Source of the DNA: Rheinheimera sp. MM224
GTDB taxonomy: Bacteria; Pseudomonadota; Gammaproteobacteria; Enterobacterales; Alteromonadaceae
Assembly: GCF_947090785.1 (NCBI RefSeq)
Contig: NZ_OX352320.1
Span: 3,585,001-3,649,000 of the forward strand
DNA length: 64,000 bases
Direction: 5' to 3'
A model generated the notes under the pieces. It did no database searches, was not told the origin of the DNA, and worked only from the letters and a program-made list of their open reading frames with translations. The position numbers and the translations under genes were made by a program. Below, in pieces: positions 8,170 through 16,706 of this stretch; positions within the stretch are counted from its first letter, which is position 1; every line of letters starts with the position of its first letter.

Positions 8170-9882
8170 CTACAAGCTTTCAGTCAGAATTTTTGGTGTG
8201 ACAAAAATCAGTAATTCGGTTTTTTCATTAAAGTCATTACGGCGTTTAAATAAATTCCCTAAATACGGAATGTCGCCAAAAACCGGCACTTTTGAGGTGG
8301 TGTTGGTCATCTGCTGCTGATAGATGCCCCCCAAGACTACTGTAGCGCCATTATCGACCAGCACCTGGGTCTGGATGCGCTGAGTGTCTATCGCCTGTGC
8401 AGGGCCATTGCCTGTCGATACAGTTTCACCCCTTGTGTCCTGCGTGATCTCTAAATCCAGAATGATTTTATTGTCAGGTGTAATTTGGGGCGTCACTTCA
8501 AGGCTTAATACCGCCTTTTTAAAGGTGACTGTGGTAGCTCCACTGCTGGATGCTTCCAGGTAAGGAATTTCAGTGCCCTGCTCTATCCGGGCTTTTTTCT
8601 GATTGGCTGTAGTAATACGTGGGCTGGCAATAATTTCACCTTTATTTTCCTGCTCGAGTGCAGACAACTCCAAATCCAGCAAGGTGCCATCGGCAAATTT
8701 AGTTACATGAAAAGCTATACTACCGGCAGGATTCGCTACAGGTAAATTCACATTCCATCTGTCATTCAGCGCTGGTACTGTGCCGCCTGCCAGATCATTG
8801 GCACCAGGTGCATTGCCAGACCAGGCTCTGTCATTTTGCTGATCACTAAAACCCCAGCGTAAACCTATCTCGTCCCGCACATTGTCTTTGACTGTCACCA
8901 TGCGGGATTCAATCAGCACTTGTTTCACCGGCACATCCAGCCGTCTTAATAAACGCCGAACGTTTTCAATAGTGGTCGCTGTATCTTTCACCAATAAGGT
9001 ATTGGTTCTGTCATCCACTGCCACATTGCCACGGGCAGATAATAAGGTCGCTTCTTTATTGTTGAGTAAAGCAGCTATATCCGCCGCTTTGGCGTAATTA
9101 ATAGGTAGAAACTCGGACATTAAAGGCTCCAGTTGCTCTACCTGTTGCTGAGCCTGCAGCTCTTTGGCTTCACGCGCGGCGAGCTCATCGGACGGCGCTA
9201 TCATCAGAATATTGCCGTCCATACGTTTATCCAGTCCACGCACTTTCAGCACTATATCCAGCGCCTGATCCCAGGGTGTGCCGTCCAGCCGTAAAGTGAT
9301 ATTGCCTGTCACTGAGTCGCTGGTCACCAGATTAAAGCCGTTGTAATCCGCAATGATCTGCAGCACGGTGCGGACCGGAATATCCTGGAAATTTAGAGAA
9401 ATAGCCCGACCGACATACTGGCCTGCTGCAGCTGTTTTGGTTTGTTCTGCAGATTTTTTCTGCACGACCAGATGAAATACCTCGTCAATTTGCTGGTAGC
9501 TGTAGGTAAAAGCGTCCAGGGTTTCAATCACTAACCTGGCTTTGTTGCCTTCGCGGAAAGTTTCAATGCCTTTGACCACAGTGGCAAAATCCAGCACATC
9601 CAGTTGGTACAACAGCTCATCGCTGATTTTAGTGTCATGGAAATCCAGCTGAATTTGGCCATTTTGCTCAACAACATCCACAGCAGCCGAGTTTTGTTGC
9701 AGGAACACCAGTACCTTGCCTTCGCCTTGTTCACCACGGCGAAAATCTATCGAATCAATTTCATTAATAAAGTCTTTGCTGTCTTGCTGTGCGAAAGCCC
9801 AAGCCGTCACAAACAGGCAAAGCAAACACAGGGCTTTACTAAAGCGGAGGAGCCTGCAGCTTGTTTTAATTTTTATCATCAT
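8170..9882 (-). CDS. pilQ: Type IV pilus secretin PilQ
   Basis: Outer-membrane secretin through which type IV pili are extruded. The 570-residue precursor starts with a signal peptide ending near AWAFA. One AMIN-type domain follows (about 38-140), then the secretin N0/STN segment (ISLNFQDIPVRTVLQIIADYNGFN), an N1-type KH-like region around LPINYAKAADIAALL, and the C-terminal secretin barrel with VPVFGDIPYLGNLFKR and a final TELLIFVTPKIL. It has only one recognisable AMIN domain and is shorter than P. aeruginosa PilQ (about 714). It is the last gene of pilMNOPQ, 9 bases after pilP. Assignment is firm. Confidence 0.95.
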   Translation of the reverse strand: MMIKIKTSCRLLRFSKALCLLCLFVTAWAFAQQDSKDFINEIDSIDFRRGEQGEGKVLVFLQQNSAAVDVVEQNGQIQLDFHDTKISDELLYQLDVLDFATVVKGIETFREGNKARLVIETLDAFTYSYQQIDEVFHLVVQKKSAEQTKTAAAGQYVGRAISLNFQDIPVRTVLQIIADYNGFNLVTSDSVTGNITLRLDGTPWDQALDIVLKVRGLDKRMDGNILMIAPSDELAAREAKELQAQQQVEQLEPLMSEFLPINYAKAADIAALLNNKEATLLSARGNVAVDDRTNTLLVKDTATTIENVRRLLRRLDVPVKQVLIESRMVTVKDNVRDEIGLRWGFSDQQNDRAWSGNAPGANDLAGGTVPALNDRWNVNLPVANPAGSIAFHVTKFADGTLLDLELSALEQENKGEIIASPRITTANQKKARIEQGTEIPYLEASSSGATTVTFKKAVLSLEVTPQITPDNKIILDLEITQDTRGETVSTGNGPAQAIDTQRIQTQVLVDNGATVVLGGIYQQQMTNTTSKVPVFGDIPYLGNLFKRRNDFNEKTELLIFVTPKILTESL

Positions 9883-9891
9883 TCAGCTCGC

Positions 9892-10437
9892 TCAGTTAGT
9901 TTCGGCTGCATCGACGGACGCATCCAACAATTGCAATTTGCTGTTTCTCTGCACAGTGCAACCACTGCCATCAGGAATAAATTCAGTGATCTCAATATAG
10001 TCTGGCTTTACAGCTATCACCTTGCCATGAAACAAACCCAGCCGATCGTTGATACTGATCCTATGCATGCTTTGATCAGATGCCTCAATCAAAGCCCACA
10101 ACTGATCGGCATGTCCCAAAGTGCCGCGCATTTTCAGGTTATCTATAGCGTATTGTTCCAGTGCTTGTTTTTCGCGTTGATTATCCAGTTGAATACAACC
10201 GGGCTGATGCAGGGGCTGCTGATTGTAAGCCTCCGGCGACGGCACACTAAAAGGGCTACGCAACTCTGAGCTGGTGTAAGGTAAATGTTCAAAGGCTTTG
10301 ACAGGAGGCAGAGGAGGAATTTTTGCATTAGAATTTGCTTTCACATCCGCCATAAACTGCTGAATATCAGTGGTGTCATCAAAACATCCAGTGAGCATTA
10401 GCAATGCGAGAATAACCACAACAGGAGTCCGTTTCAT
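9892..10437 (-). CDS. pilP: Type IV pilus lipoprotein PilP
   Basis: Inner-membrane lipoprotein of 181 residues linking the PilNO dimer to the PilQ secretin. The signal sequence ends with a lipobox LTGC near residue 18. The C-terminal beta domain includes MRGTLGHADQLWALIEASDQSMHRISINDRLGLFHGKVIAV, typical of PilP. The start overlaps the pilO stop by four bases (ATGA). Position and motifs agree. Confidence 0.93.
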   Translation of the reverse strand: MKRTPVVVILALLMLTGCFDDTTDIQQFMADVKANSNAKIPPLPPVKAFEHLPYTSSELRSPFSVPSPEAYNQQPLHQPGCIQLDNQREKQALEQYAIDNLKMRGTLGHADQLWALIEASDQSMHRISINDRLGLFHGKVIAVKPDYIEITEFIPDGSGCTVQRNSKLQLLDASVDAAETN

Positions 10438-11033
10438 TTTTTCAGCTCCTTGTACCTGTAGGTTTTAGCAATAACACTAAAACTCTGATTACCCTCTTCT
10501 CTGCTTTGGATCACAAAATCATGCAAACTGACAATACGGGGTAATTTGGCGATTTCACTGACAAAGTTACCAATCTGGTGATAATCCCCTATGACTTCAA
10601 TTTGAATTGGCAGCTCGGTGTAGAACTCTTTTTCAATTTCAGGCATCCAGTTAATACGGACAAAAGTAAGCCCTACTGAAGTGCCGGCAAAAGTAATATC
10701 ATCTAACATGCCCGGCGTTTCATGGGTTGCTGGCAACTGTTTTAATAACACCGAAAAGGTTTTTTCCATTTCCAGCATTTGTTGCTGGTACAACTCCAGA
10801 TTGATTGCCATCACATATTTTTTTTGGTAATCAACCCGCAGATCCAACTCTTTTTGTTGTGCTGTTTCGAGGTTCGTCACCTGAGTTTCAATCAGGAAAA
10901 AGTAACTCAGCAACATGACGGTTACGGCGACCACCAAAGCCAGCCCTACTTTTCCGGCCTTAGGCCAGGCGCCCATGTTATTAAAATCAATTTCAGATAA
11001 ATCTATATCGGACAAGTTAATGTTCAGGCTCAT
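10434..11033 (-). CDS. pilO: Type IV pilus inner-membrane protein PilO
   Basis: Bitopic membrane protein of 199 residues that dimerises with PilN to form the alignment subcomplex of the pilus machine. A cytoplasmic N-terminus precedes one membrane span (about 28-48), then a coiled-coil region (LETAQQKELDLRVDYQKK) and a ferredoxin-like periplasmic domain ending KTYRYKE. The N-terminal string of Asn-Ile-Asp-Leu repeats (LNINLSDIDLSEIDFNNMG) is the usual PilO start. It overlaps pilN and pilP by four bases each, so the whole operon is translationally linked. Confidence 0.93.
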   Translation of the reverse strand: MSLNINLSDIDLSEIDFNNMGAWPKAGKVGLALVVAVTVMLLSYFFLIETQVTNLETAQQKELDLRVDYQKKYVMAINLELYQQQMLEMEKTFSVLLKQLPATHETPGMLDDITFAGTSVGLTFVRINWMPEIEKEFYTELPIQIEVIGDYHQIGNFVSEIAKLPRIVSLHDFVIQSREEGNQSFSVIAKTYRYKELKK

Positions 11034-11641
11034 TTGCTTGCTCCGGTTTTATTAGCAGCACCAGCCTTGCCTTTAGGTTCTGGCGGCGGTGGTGGAGCTT
11101 CTGCGCCCACTAAACCTAAGTGCATTTTGAAATCACTCAATAACCCACTGTCATCTTTGCTGGCCTGAATAAACTCCAGTACAGGCTGAGTAAGTAAAGG
11201 AGACTGCTCAATCACCCGCAGTAAACTGGATAATCTGTTGTTCGATTCACTTTTCCCTGTAACCAGTAATCTGTTAAATTTTTTATCCAAAGACACCAGA
11301 TAAACGCCTGCTGGTACAGTTTTAGCCACTTCATCCATAATCTGAGTGCCCAGATTTCTGCTGCGCTGCAACTGCTCTATCAATGACATGCGTTGCTGCA
11401 AACCGGCTTTTTGTTTTTCCAGCGCCCTGATTTGAGCGATGCGCTGGTCCAACACCTGAATTTCTGTCTCAAGCAATGCATTACGACTGATTTGCCCTTC
11501 GACCCGAGCCTGATACAACCAGTAGACAAAAAACATCAGCACAAAAGCCAACACCGCAACTTGCGCTAACACTGTCAGATAATTCAGTTGTTGTTGTTTG
11601 CGCGCGGCTTCACGCCATGGCAGCAGGTTTATTGATGCCAT
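11030..11641 (-). CDS. pilN: Type IV pilus assembly protein PilN
   Basis: Inner-membrane protein of 203 residues. Its N-terminal peptide MASINLLPWREAARK is the conserved cytoplasmic motif that docks into PilM. It is followed by a membrane span (about 22-44), a coiled coil (EIQVLDQRIAQIRALEKQK) and a periplasmic ferredoxin-like fold. The C-terminus has a Pro-rich and Lys/Ala-rich tail (EAPPPPPEPKGKAG) not needed for the fold. The start lies inside the end of pilM (13-base overlap). Confidence 0.94.
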   Translation of the reverse strand: MASINLLPWREAARKQQQLNYLTVLAQVAVLAFVLMFFVYWLYQARVEGQISRNALLETEIQVLDQRIAQIRALEKQKAGLQQRMSLIEQLQRSRNLGTQIMDEVAKTVPAGVYLVSLDKKFNRLLVTGKSESNNRLSSLLRVIEQSPLLTQPVLEFIQASKDDSGLLSDFKMHLGLVGAEAPPPPPEPKGKAGAANKTGASK

Positions 11642-12708
11642 GAGTTAAAACTCCGCAGTGCCAGCCCGGTCGCAATCATTAAATAGGGCGCTTTTTCGGT
11701 CAGCTCCTGACGATTGACTGTCGCAGCAGATTCCATATAACGAAATGGATTGGCAATCACAGTCTGGATCGCGAGCTCATCGCTGATCAGTTTATCTATG
11801 CCATCCAGCAAGCTGGTGCCGCCACTGACCAGTAAATAATCCACCTGCTCTTTGCCACTGGTGGTCAGGTACATTTGAATTGCACGGCGAATTTGTTGTA
11901 ATAACATGGTCTGAAAAGGCGCCAGCACTTCAAAGCTGTAGCTCGGAGGCAAGTCAGCCAGGATTTTCGCCTGCTCCGCTTCTTCGTAGGTTTTATTGTA
12001 GTAATTCATAATGCTGCGGCTGTAATGCTCGCCACCAAAGGCAATATCTCTGGTATAGAGGTTTTTATCCCCTTCCACTATGCTCAGCAAGGTCATAGTG
12101 GCACCTATATCCAACACGGCCACCACTTTTTGTGCGGCATCTTCAGGCAATTGATCCAGGCATAATTCGGCAGCGCGACTTAAGGCTGAACTTTCAACAT
12201 CTATGACTTTGGCGGTAAATCCAGCGGACTCCAGCGCAGTCACTCTTGCCTGTACGCTTTCGGTGCGGGCGGCACTCAAGAGCACATTGACTTTACTTGG
12301 GTCGGTTTCATTGGCTTCGAGCCGTTCAAAATCTAAACTGACTTCGTTTAGCGGGTAAGGAATTAAACTATCGGCTTCTAATTCAATCTGACGGGCTAAT
12401 TCAGTGTCTGTTAAACTGGCATCCATAAAAATTACTTTACTGATCACCAAAGAACCTGACACGGCAGCTGCAGCATACTTGATTGATTTATCTATTTTTT
12501 TCCTGATATTTAATAAAGCATGGGCAACAGCTTCGATATCCTGAATTTCACGATCCACCATTGTGCCTTTCAGCATAGGTTCTATTGCAAAGGCTTCTAC
12601 TTTATAATGCTGGTTGTGTTGGCTCAATAACACAGCTTTCACAGCATGTGAGCCAATATCGACCCCTAACATCAAAGTTTTTTTTGTTTGAAACAGCTGT
12701 TTTAGCAT
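11629..12708 (-). CDS. pilM: Type IV pilus assembly ATPase-like protein PilM
   Basis: Actin-like cytoplasmic protein of 359 residues that binds PilN and PilB and helps drive pilus assembly. Actin-fold phosphate motifs are visible: MLGVDIGSHAVKAVLL near the N-terminus, VVAVLDIGATMTLLSIV in the middle and LLVSGGTSLLDGI near the C-terminus. I chose the ATG at 12708 because the protein then has family length and starts just before the first actin motif. An in-frame ATG at 12774 would add 22 residues with no better ribosome-binding site. It heads pilMNOPQ and is divergent from mrcA, a conserved arrangement. Confidence 0.94.
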   Translation of the reverse strand: MLKQLFQTKKTLMLGVDIGSHAVKAVLLSQHNQHYKVEAFAIEPMLKGTMVDREIQDIEAVAHALLNIRKKIDKSIKYAAAAVSGSLVISKVIFMDASLTDTELARQIELEADSLIPYPLNEVSLDFERLEANETDPSKVNVLLSAARTESVQARVTALESAGFTAKVIDVESSALSRAAELCLDQLPEDAAQKVVAVLDIGATMTLLSIVEGDKNLYTRDIAFGGEHYSRSIMNYYNKTYEEAEQAKILADLPPSYSFEVLAPFQTMLLQQIRRAIQMYLTTSGKEQVDYLLVSGGTSLLDGIDKLISDELAIQTVIANPFRYMESAATVNRQELTEKAPYLMIATGLALRSFNSWHQ

Positions 12709-12859
12709 AGCGTCCCGTGCACAGGTCAATGATTTATATTGATCTTCTGTCAAGAGCTTAGTCGTTTCATACAAGATTGCGTAGGGTAGGCAAAAAGCTT
12801 TTTAAAAAAAATAGACTAGCATTCCCGCTAGATCCGAAAATATACATTGAGGTTAATCA

Positions 12860-15484
12860 GTGTCGTGGTTTAAAAAACTAATCATTCTGGTGATTGCAGG
12901 TGCTTTTTCCGTTGTAGCTTTGGTTGCAGCAAGTTACTGGTACGTCAAAGATGACCTGCCAAGTGTAGCCACATTAAAAGATGTGAAGCTGCAAACACCT
13001 ATGCGTGTCTTTAGTCAGGACGGCGAGCTTATTTCACAATTTGGTGAAAAGCGCCGTATTCCATTAAAACTGGAAGAAATGCCTGATTTATTGATTAAAG
13101 CTGTGCTCGCAACCGAAGATAACCGCTTTTATGAACACCCTGGCATTGATGTGATAGGTATGTTCCGCGCTGCGACCGTAGTGGCATTCAGTGGTGAAGC
13201 CAAACAAGGCGCCAGTACTATTACTCAGCAGTTGGCCCGGGTGTTTTTCCTGACCCGCGAGAAAAAACTGATCCGTAAAATTAAAGAAATCTTTTTAGCT
13301 TTACGTATTGAACAAGAGCTGACGAAAGACGAAATTCTGGAACTGTATTTAAACAAAATCGAGTTAGGCCAGCGCTCTTTTGGTGTTGGTGCTGCAGCCC
13401 AGGTCTATTTTGGTAAAAACATTCAGGACTTAACTTTATCTGAAATCGCTATTATTGCCGGTTTGCCACAAGGCCCTTCGGTACTGAACCCTGTACGTTC
13501 ACCAAGCCGTGCCCGCGCCCGTCGTAATATAGTCTTGGGTCGTATGCTGAATGAAGGCTATATCACTCAGGCCCAGTACGATGAAGCATTGCAGGAACCT
13601 ATTTTATCCAAACTGCACGGCGCACAAATCACAGCTTCTGCACCTTATATTGCAGAAATGGTTCGTCAGGAAGTGGTCGATAAATACGGCGAAGAAGAAG
13701 CCTATTCCAAAGGTTTTCAGGTATTTACCACTGTAGATTCCAGATTACAGGGCAAAGCCGTCGCTGCGGTGCAAAAAAATGTTGTAGGTTATGACGAACG
13801 TCACGGCTACCGTGGTCCTGTTGCAACCTTATGGCAAGCCACAGCAGAGCCACAACAAGATGGATCTGTGAAGTTCGCTGAAAAAGATCGTCTGAGCGAT
13901 GAAGCCATTTTGGCTTATCTGGATACACAAGATGGCTTAGAGGATTTAATCCCAGCCGTGATCACTGAAGTAGCAGGTCAACAGGCTGAAGCCATTTTAT
14001 CCGGTGGTCGTAAAATTACTCTGCCATGGCAAGGTTTGAACTGGGCCCGTGCTTTTATCAGCCACGACAGACAAAGCCACGCCCCTAAAGCCGCAGCTGA
14101 TGTATTAGCACCAGGTATGCATGTGCTGGTGCGCCCTGCAGCAGGCGAATGGCGTTTAGGCCAAATTCCTGGGGTCAGTGGCGCTATTGTGGCTATTAAT
14201 CCAAAAGATGGCGCTGTACAGGCCTTAGTAGGTGGTTACAGTTTTGCCATGACACAGTTTAACCGCGCCACTCAGGCGAATCGTCAGGTCGGTTCAAACA
14301 TTAAACCTTTTATTTATTCGGCGGCTTTGGAATCCAATCTGACGCTGGCGACTTTAATGAACGATGCGCCTATTCATGAATGGGATGAAGGGTCAAATCA
14401 GGCATGGCGGCCTAAAAACTCACCTGAAGTTTATGACGGTGCTATCCGTATTCGTGAGGCGTTAGCCAAATCGAAAAACGTGGTAGCGGTGCGCTTATTG
14501 CGCGCTGTGGGTATAGAGAAAACCCGCCAGCATCTGACGAAGTTTGGTTTCAGAGACAAAGACTTACCTCACAGCGAAACTCTGGCTTTAGGTTCTGCGT
14601 CACTGACTCCGCTTGAACTGGCGACAGGTTATGCCGTATTCGCGAACGGCGGCTATTTAGTGAAGCCTTATGTCATTACCAAAATTCTGGATGATCAAAA
14701 CAACCTGATATTCGAGCATGTGCCTGTGCCTGTATGTTCCGACTGCGAACAACAAGACTTAGCAGCCAAAGCGGCTGCAGAACAAGCGGCAAAAGAAGCC
14801 GCCGCTTTGGCTGAAACGGCCGATCCTGAAGCTCAGTTGGAGGCTACCTTTGCAGAGCAAACCGCAGCCACTGAACAAGCGGCTGTTGCTGAAGCTCCGG
14901 CTTATGCTCCACGGGTTTTATCAGCGCAAAATTCCTTTTTAATTGCTGACGCGCTAAAAAGCTCGATTTGGGGTGGCGGTGACTGGAAAGCTGGTACTGG
15001 CTGGAACGGCACAGCCTATAAGTTAAAAGAGTTAAAACGTCAGGATTTATCCGGTAAAACCGGTACCACCAATGATGTGAAAGATGCCTGGTTCTCTGGT
15101 TTTTCACCTGATTTAGTGGTGACATCCTGGGTCGGTTTTGATGATGCTGAAAGCCGCTTAGGCAAAACAGCCTGGAATAATAATCTGGGTAAAGATCAGA
15201 TCGCTGGCGGTGAGTCAGGTGCGAAAACCGCATTACCGGCCTGGCAGGAATTTGTTGGTTTTGCCTTAAAAGACAAACCTCAGGTTTTTGTACAACCCCC
15301 TGTAGGTATTACCTCAGTGCGCATTGATTTGAAAACTGGTTTGCTGACTCAGGCAACAGATAACAGCAGTGGTTTTGAGTTTTTTATTCAGGGCACAGAA
15401 CCTAAAACTTATATCAATTCGTCAGTACAGCAGCTGCCTACACAAAATAATCAGCAACAGCAGGAAGAAATCGAGTTGTTCTGA
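12860..15484 (+). CDS. mrcA: Penicillin-binding protein 1A, bifunctional murein synthase
   Basis: Class A PBP, 874 residues, that polymerises lipid II and crosslinks glycan strands. After an N-terminal membrane anchor (about 7-27) comes the GT51 glycosyltransferase domain with catalytic Glu86 in ATEDNRFYEHPG and the motif GASTITQQLAR. An OB-like insert and the transpeptidase domain follow, with SNIK (Ser479), a SKN motif (AKSKNVVAVR) and KTGTT (Lys733). Between them lies an Ala/Glu-rich segment (about 633-680) preceded by CSDC, equivalent to a variable insert in E. coli PBP1A. The start is a GTG with GAGG seven bases upstream. Divergent to pilM, as in Pseudomonas and Shewanella. Confidence 0.96.
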   Translation: MSWFKKLIILVIAGAFSVVALVAASYWYVKDDLPSVATLKDVKLQTPMRVFSQDGELISQFGEKRRIPLKLEEMPDLLIKAVLATEDNRFYEHPGIDVIGMFRAATVVAFSGEAKQGASTITQQLARVFFLTREKKLIRKIKEIFLALRIEQELTKDEILELYLNKIELGQRSFGVGAAAQVYFGKNIQDLTLSEIAIIAGLPQGPSVLNPVRSPSRARARRNIVLGRMLNEGYITQAQYDEALQEPILSKLHGAQITASAPYIAEMVRQEVVDKYGEEEAYSKGFQVFTTVDSRLQGKAVAAVQKNVVGYDERHGYRGPVATLWQATAEPQQDGSVKFAEKDRLSDEAILAYLDTQDGLEDLIPAVITEVAGQQAEAILSGGRKITLPWQGLNWARAFISHDRQSHAPKAAADVLAPGMHVLVRPAAGEWRLGQIPGVSGAIVAINPKDGAVQALVGGYSFAMTQFNRATQANRQVGSNIKPFIYSAALESNLTLATLMNDAPIHEWDEGSNQAWRPKNSPEVYDGAIRIREALAKSKNVVAVRLLRAVGIEKTRQHLTKFGFRDKDLPHSETLALGSASLTPLELATGYAVFANGGYLVKPYVITKILDDQNNLIFEHVPVPVCSDCEQQDLAAKAAAEQAAKEAAALAETADPEAQLEATFAEQTAATEQAAVAEAPAYAPRVLSAQNSFLIADALKSSIWGGGDWKAGTGWNGTAYKLKELKRQDLSGKTGTTNDVKDAWFSGFSPDLVVTSWVGFDDAESRLGKTAWNNNLGKDQIAGGESGAKTALPAWQEFVGFALKDKPQVFVQPPVGITSVRIDLKTGLLTQATDNSSGFEFFIQGTEPKTYINSSVQQLPTQNNQQQQEEIELF

Positions 15485-15501
15485 TGGCTGACACCAGCTA
15501 A

Positions 15502-15529
15502 AAAACAGGCCGCTTTTGCGGCCTTTTTG
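15502..15529. terminator. Bidirectional terminator between mrcA and the RidA gene
   Basis: A 7-bp GC-rich stem (AGGCCGC / GCGGCCT) with a TTTT loop is flanked by A5 on the left and T5 on the right, so it can terminate both mrcA and the convergent RidA operon. Confidence 0.88.
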
Positions 15530-15555
15530 TCACCAATACTGTATACCCATAGGGA

Positions 15556-16041
15556 TTAAGGTCTGGCGGCGATCACTTCTATCTCAACCAACATCCCCTC
15601 TGCCACTAAACCTGCGATTTGAACCGCAGAGCGGGCTGGTAAAGCAGGTTGCTCTTTAGTACCAAAATATTGGGTATAGCCTTTCATAAAACCGGCAAAA
15701 TCCATTTTTCCACCCAAAGCCGGGTCACCCACCAGAAAGACAGTCATTTTAATCACATCGCCCATACCCAAACCTTTTTGCTTTAAGGAGCTTTCAATCT
15801 GGCTCAGCACACTTAAGGTTTGCTCTTCCGTATTGCCCCAAAACTCCACACTACCCTTGGCAGCTTTTGGATCTTTAGGCGCTGGCACCTTGCCACTTTC
15901 AAACACCAGTTTGTTCACTTCCACCGCATTGGCTATAGGAAAGGTACTGTTGTCAGGTAAAGGATAACGTTTTACTTCAGCCAGCAGGCTGCCGCTTGCA
16001 ACACAAAGTGATAACAAAGCTAATTTGGTCAGGCTTTTCAT
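15556..16041 (-). CDS. Exported RidA/YjgF family imine deaminase-like protein
   Basis: RidA proteins hydrolyse reactive enamine/imine intermediates. This 161-residue member has an N-terminal signal peptide (hydrophobic 7-20, cleavage near LLA-E), so it should act in the periplasm, unlike cytoplasmic RidA. The catalytic-site arginine is present in LPARSAVQI (Arg137) and the partner glutamate in VEIEVIAA, so it is likely active. It is the third gene of an operon after an FAD amine oxidase and a diheme cytochrome, 14 bases from the cytochrome gene. I infer that it removes imines made by the oxidase. The family call is strong, the substrate inferred. Confidence 0.88.
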   Translation of the reverse strand: MKSLTKLALLSLCVASGSLLAEVKRYPLPDNSTFPIANAVEVNKLVFESGKVPAPKDPKAAKGSVEFWGNTEEQTLSVLSQIESSLKQKGLGMGDVIKMTVFLVGDPALGGKMDFAGFMKGYTQYFGTKEQPALPARSAVQIAGLVAEGMLVEIEVIAARP

Positions 16042-16055
16042 TCGGTAGTTTCCTC

Positions 16056-16706
16056 TTATTTTTTACTATCCGTGGTTTGAATTTTTGTGGTTTGCATGTC
16101 GGTGTTTGGCAGGCTCAGCGTATTGATATAAGCCACAAGATCATTCAGATCCTGTTCCTGTTGCAGCGTCGCTGCGATTTGTTTCATCACAGCGCCACGG
16201 GCATCTTTTTCGTCAGTCCCCCGCTGTCCGCTGCGGTATGCTTGTAACTGACGTACTAAATACCAGCTGTATTGACCAGCCAGAGGCGGAGCGCCCATCG
16301 GCTGATTCCCTTGCGCTGCAGCACCATGGCAAGCGGCGCAAGTCTGAAACAGCTGCTTACCATGACTGATATCTCCAGCTACAGTTTCAACCGCTTTGCT
16401 GGCCTGAAAGCCCGTGATAAAACCAATAGCACGTTTTACGTCCTCCGCACTCATACTTTTAGCCACTGCCATCATTTCTTTGCTGTAGGTATCTGTTGTT
16501 TGATGACCCCGCCAACCAGATTGAAAAGCCTGTAGCTGAGCGGATAAATACCAGTCAGGTAAAATAGCCAGATTCGGTGCACTGATGGCTTCGTTGCCTT
16601 GTGCATTGCTGCCATGACAGACCAGGCAGTACTGCGCATCCTGATGAAAAGTCTCAGCCTGAACAGAAGCACAAATCAACATACAACCTAAGATCCAGTC
16701 CTTCAT
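16056..16706 (-). CDS. Periplasmic diheme cytochrome c (cytochrome c4 type)
   Basis: Electron-transfer protein of 216 residues with a signal peptide (cleavage near SVQA) and two CXXCH haem-attachment sites, CLVCH at 27-31 and CAACH at 123-127. They sit in two similar halves (each followed by G..AQGN), the tandem layout of cytochrome c4. Met residues in KEMMAVAKSM and GAVMKQIAA are candidate axial ligands. Its ATG overlaps the amine oxidase stop (ATGA). I infer that it takes electrons from the preceding oxidoreductase or passes them to a terminal oxidase. The family is clear; the partner is deduced from the operon only. Confidence 0.88.
   Translation of the reverse strand: MKDWILGCMLICASVQAETFHQDAQYCLVCHGSNAQGNEAISAPNLAILPDWYLSAQLQAFQSGWRGHQTTDTYSKEMMAVAKSMSAEDVKRAIGFITGFQASKAVETVAGDISHGKQLFQTCAACHGAAAQGNQPMGAPPLAGQYSWYLVRQLQAYRSGQRGTDEKDARGAVMKQIAATLQQEQDLNDLVAYINTLSLPNTDMQTTKIQTTDSKK

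Noticed and set aside
9604..10269. 221-codon plus-strand frame opposite pilQ and pilP
   Set aside because: It lies wholly antisense to well-supported pilus genes and has no domain or start signal.
12709..12774. 22-residue N-terminal extension of PilM
   Set aside because: No better ribosome-binding site and no family match; the ATG at 12708 gives the normal PilM start.
14755..14910. Ala/Glu-rich segment of PBP1A as a possible foreign insertion
   Set aside because: E. coli PBP1A has a variable insert at the same place after a CxxC motif, so this is normal family variation.
14844..15233. 129-codon minus-strand frame inside mrcA
   Set aside because: Antisense shadow of the transpeptidase domain; composition is His/Arg/Gln-rich as expected for a shadow frame.
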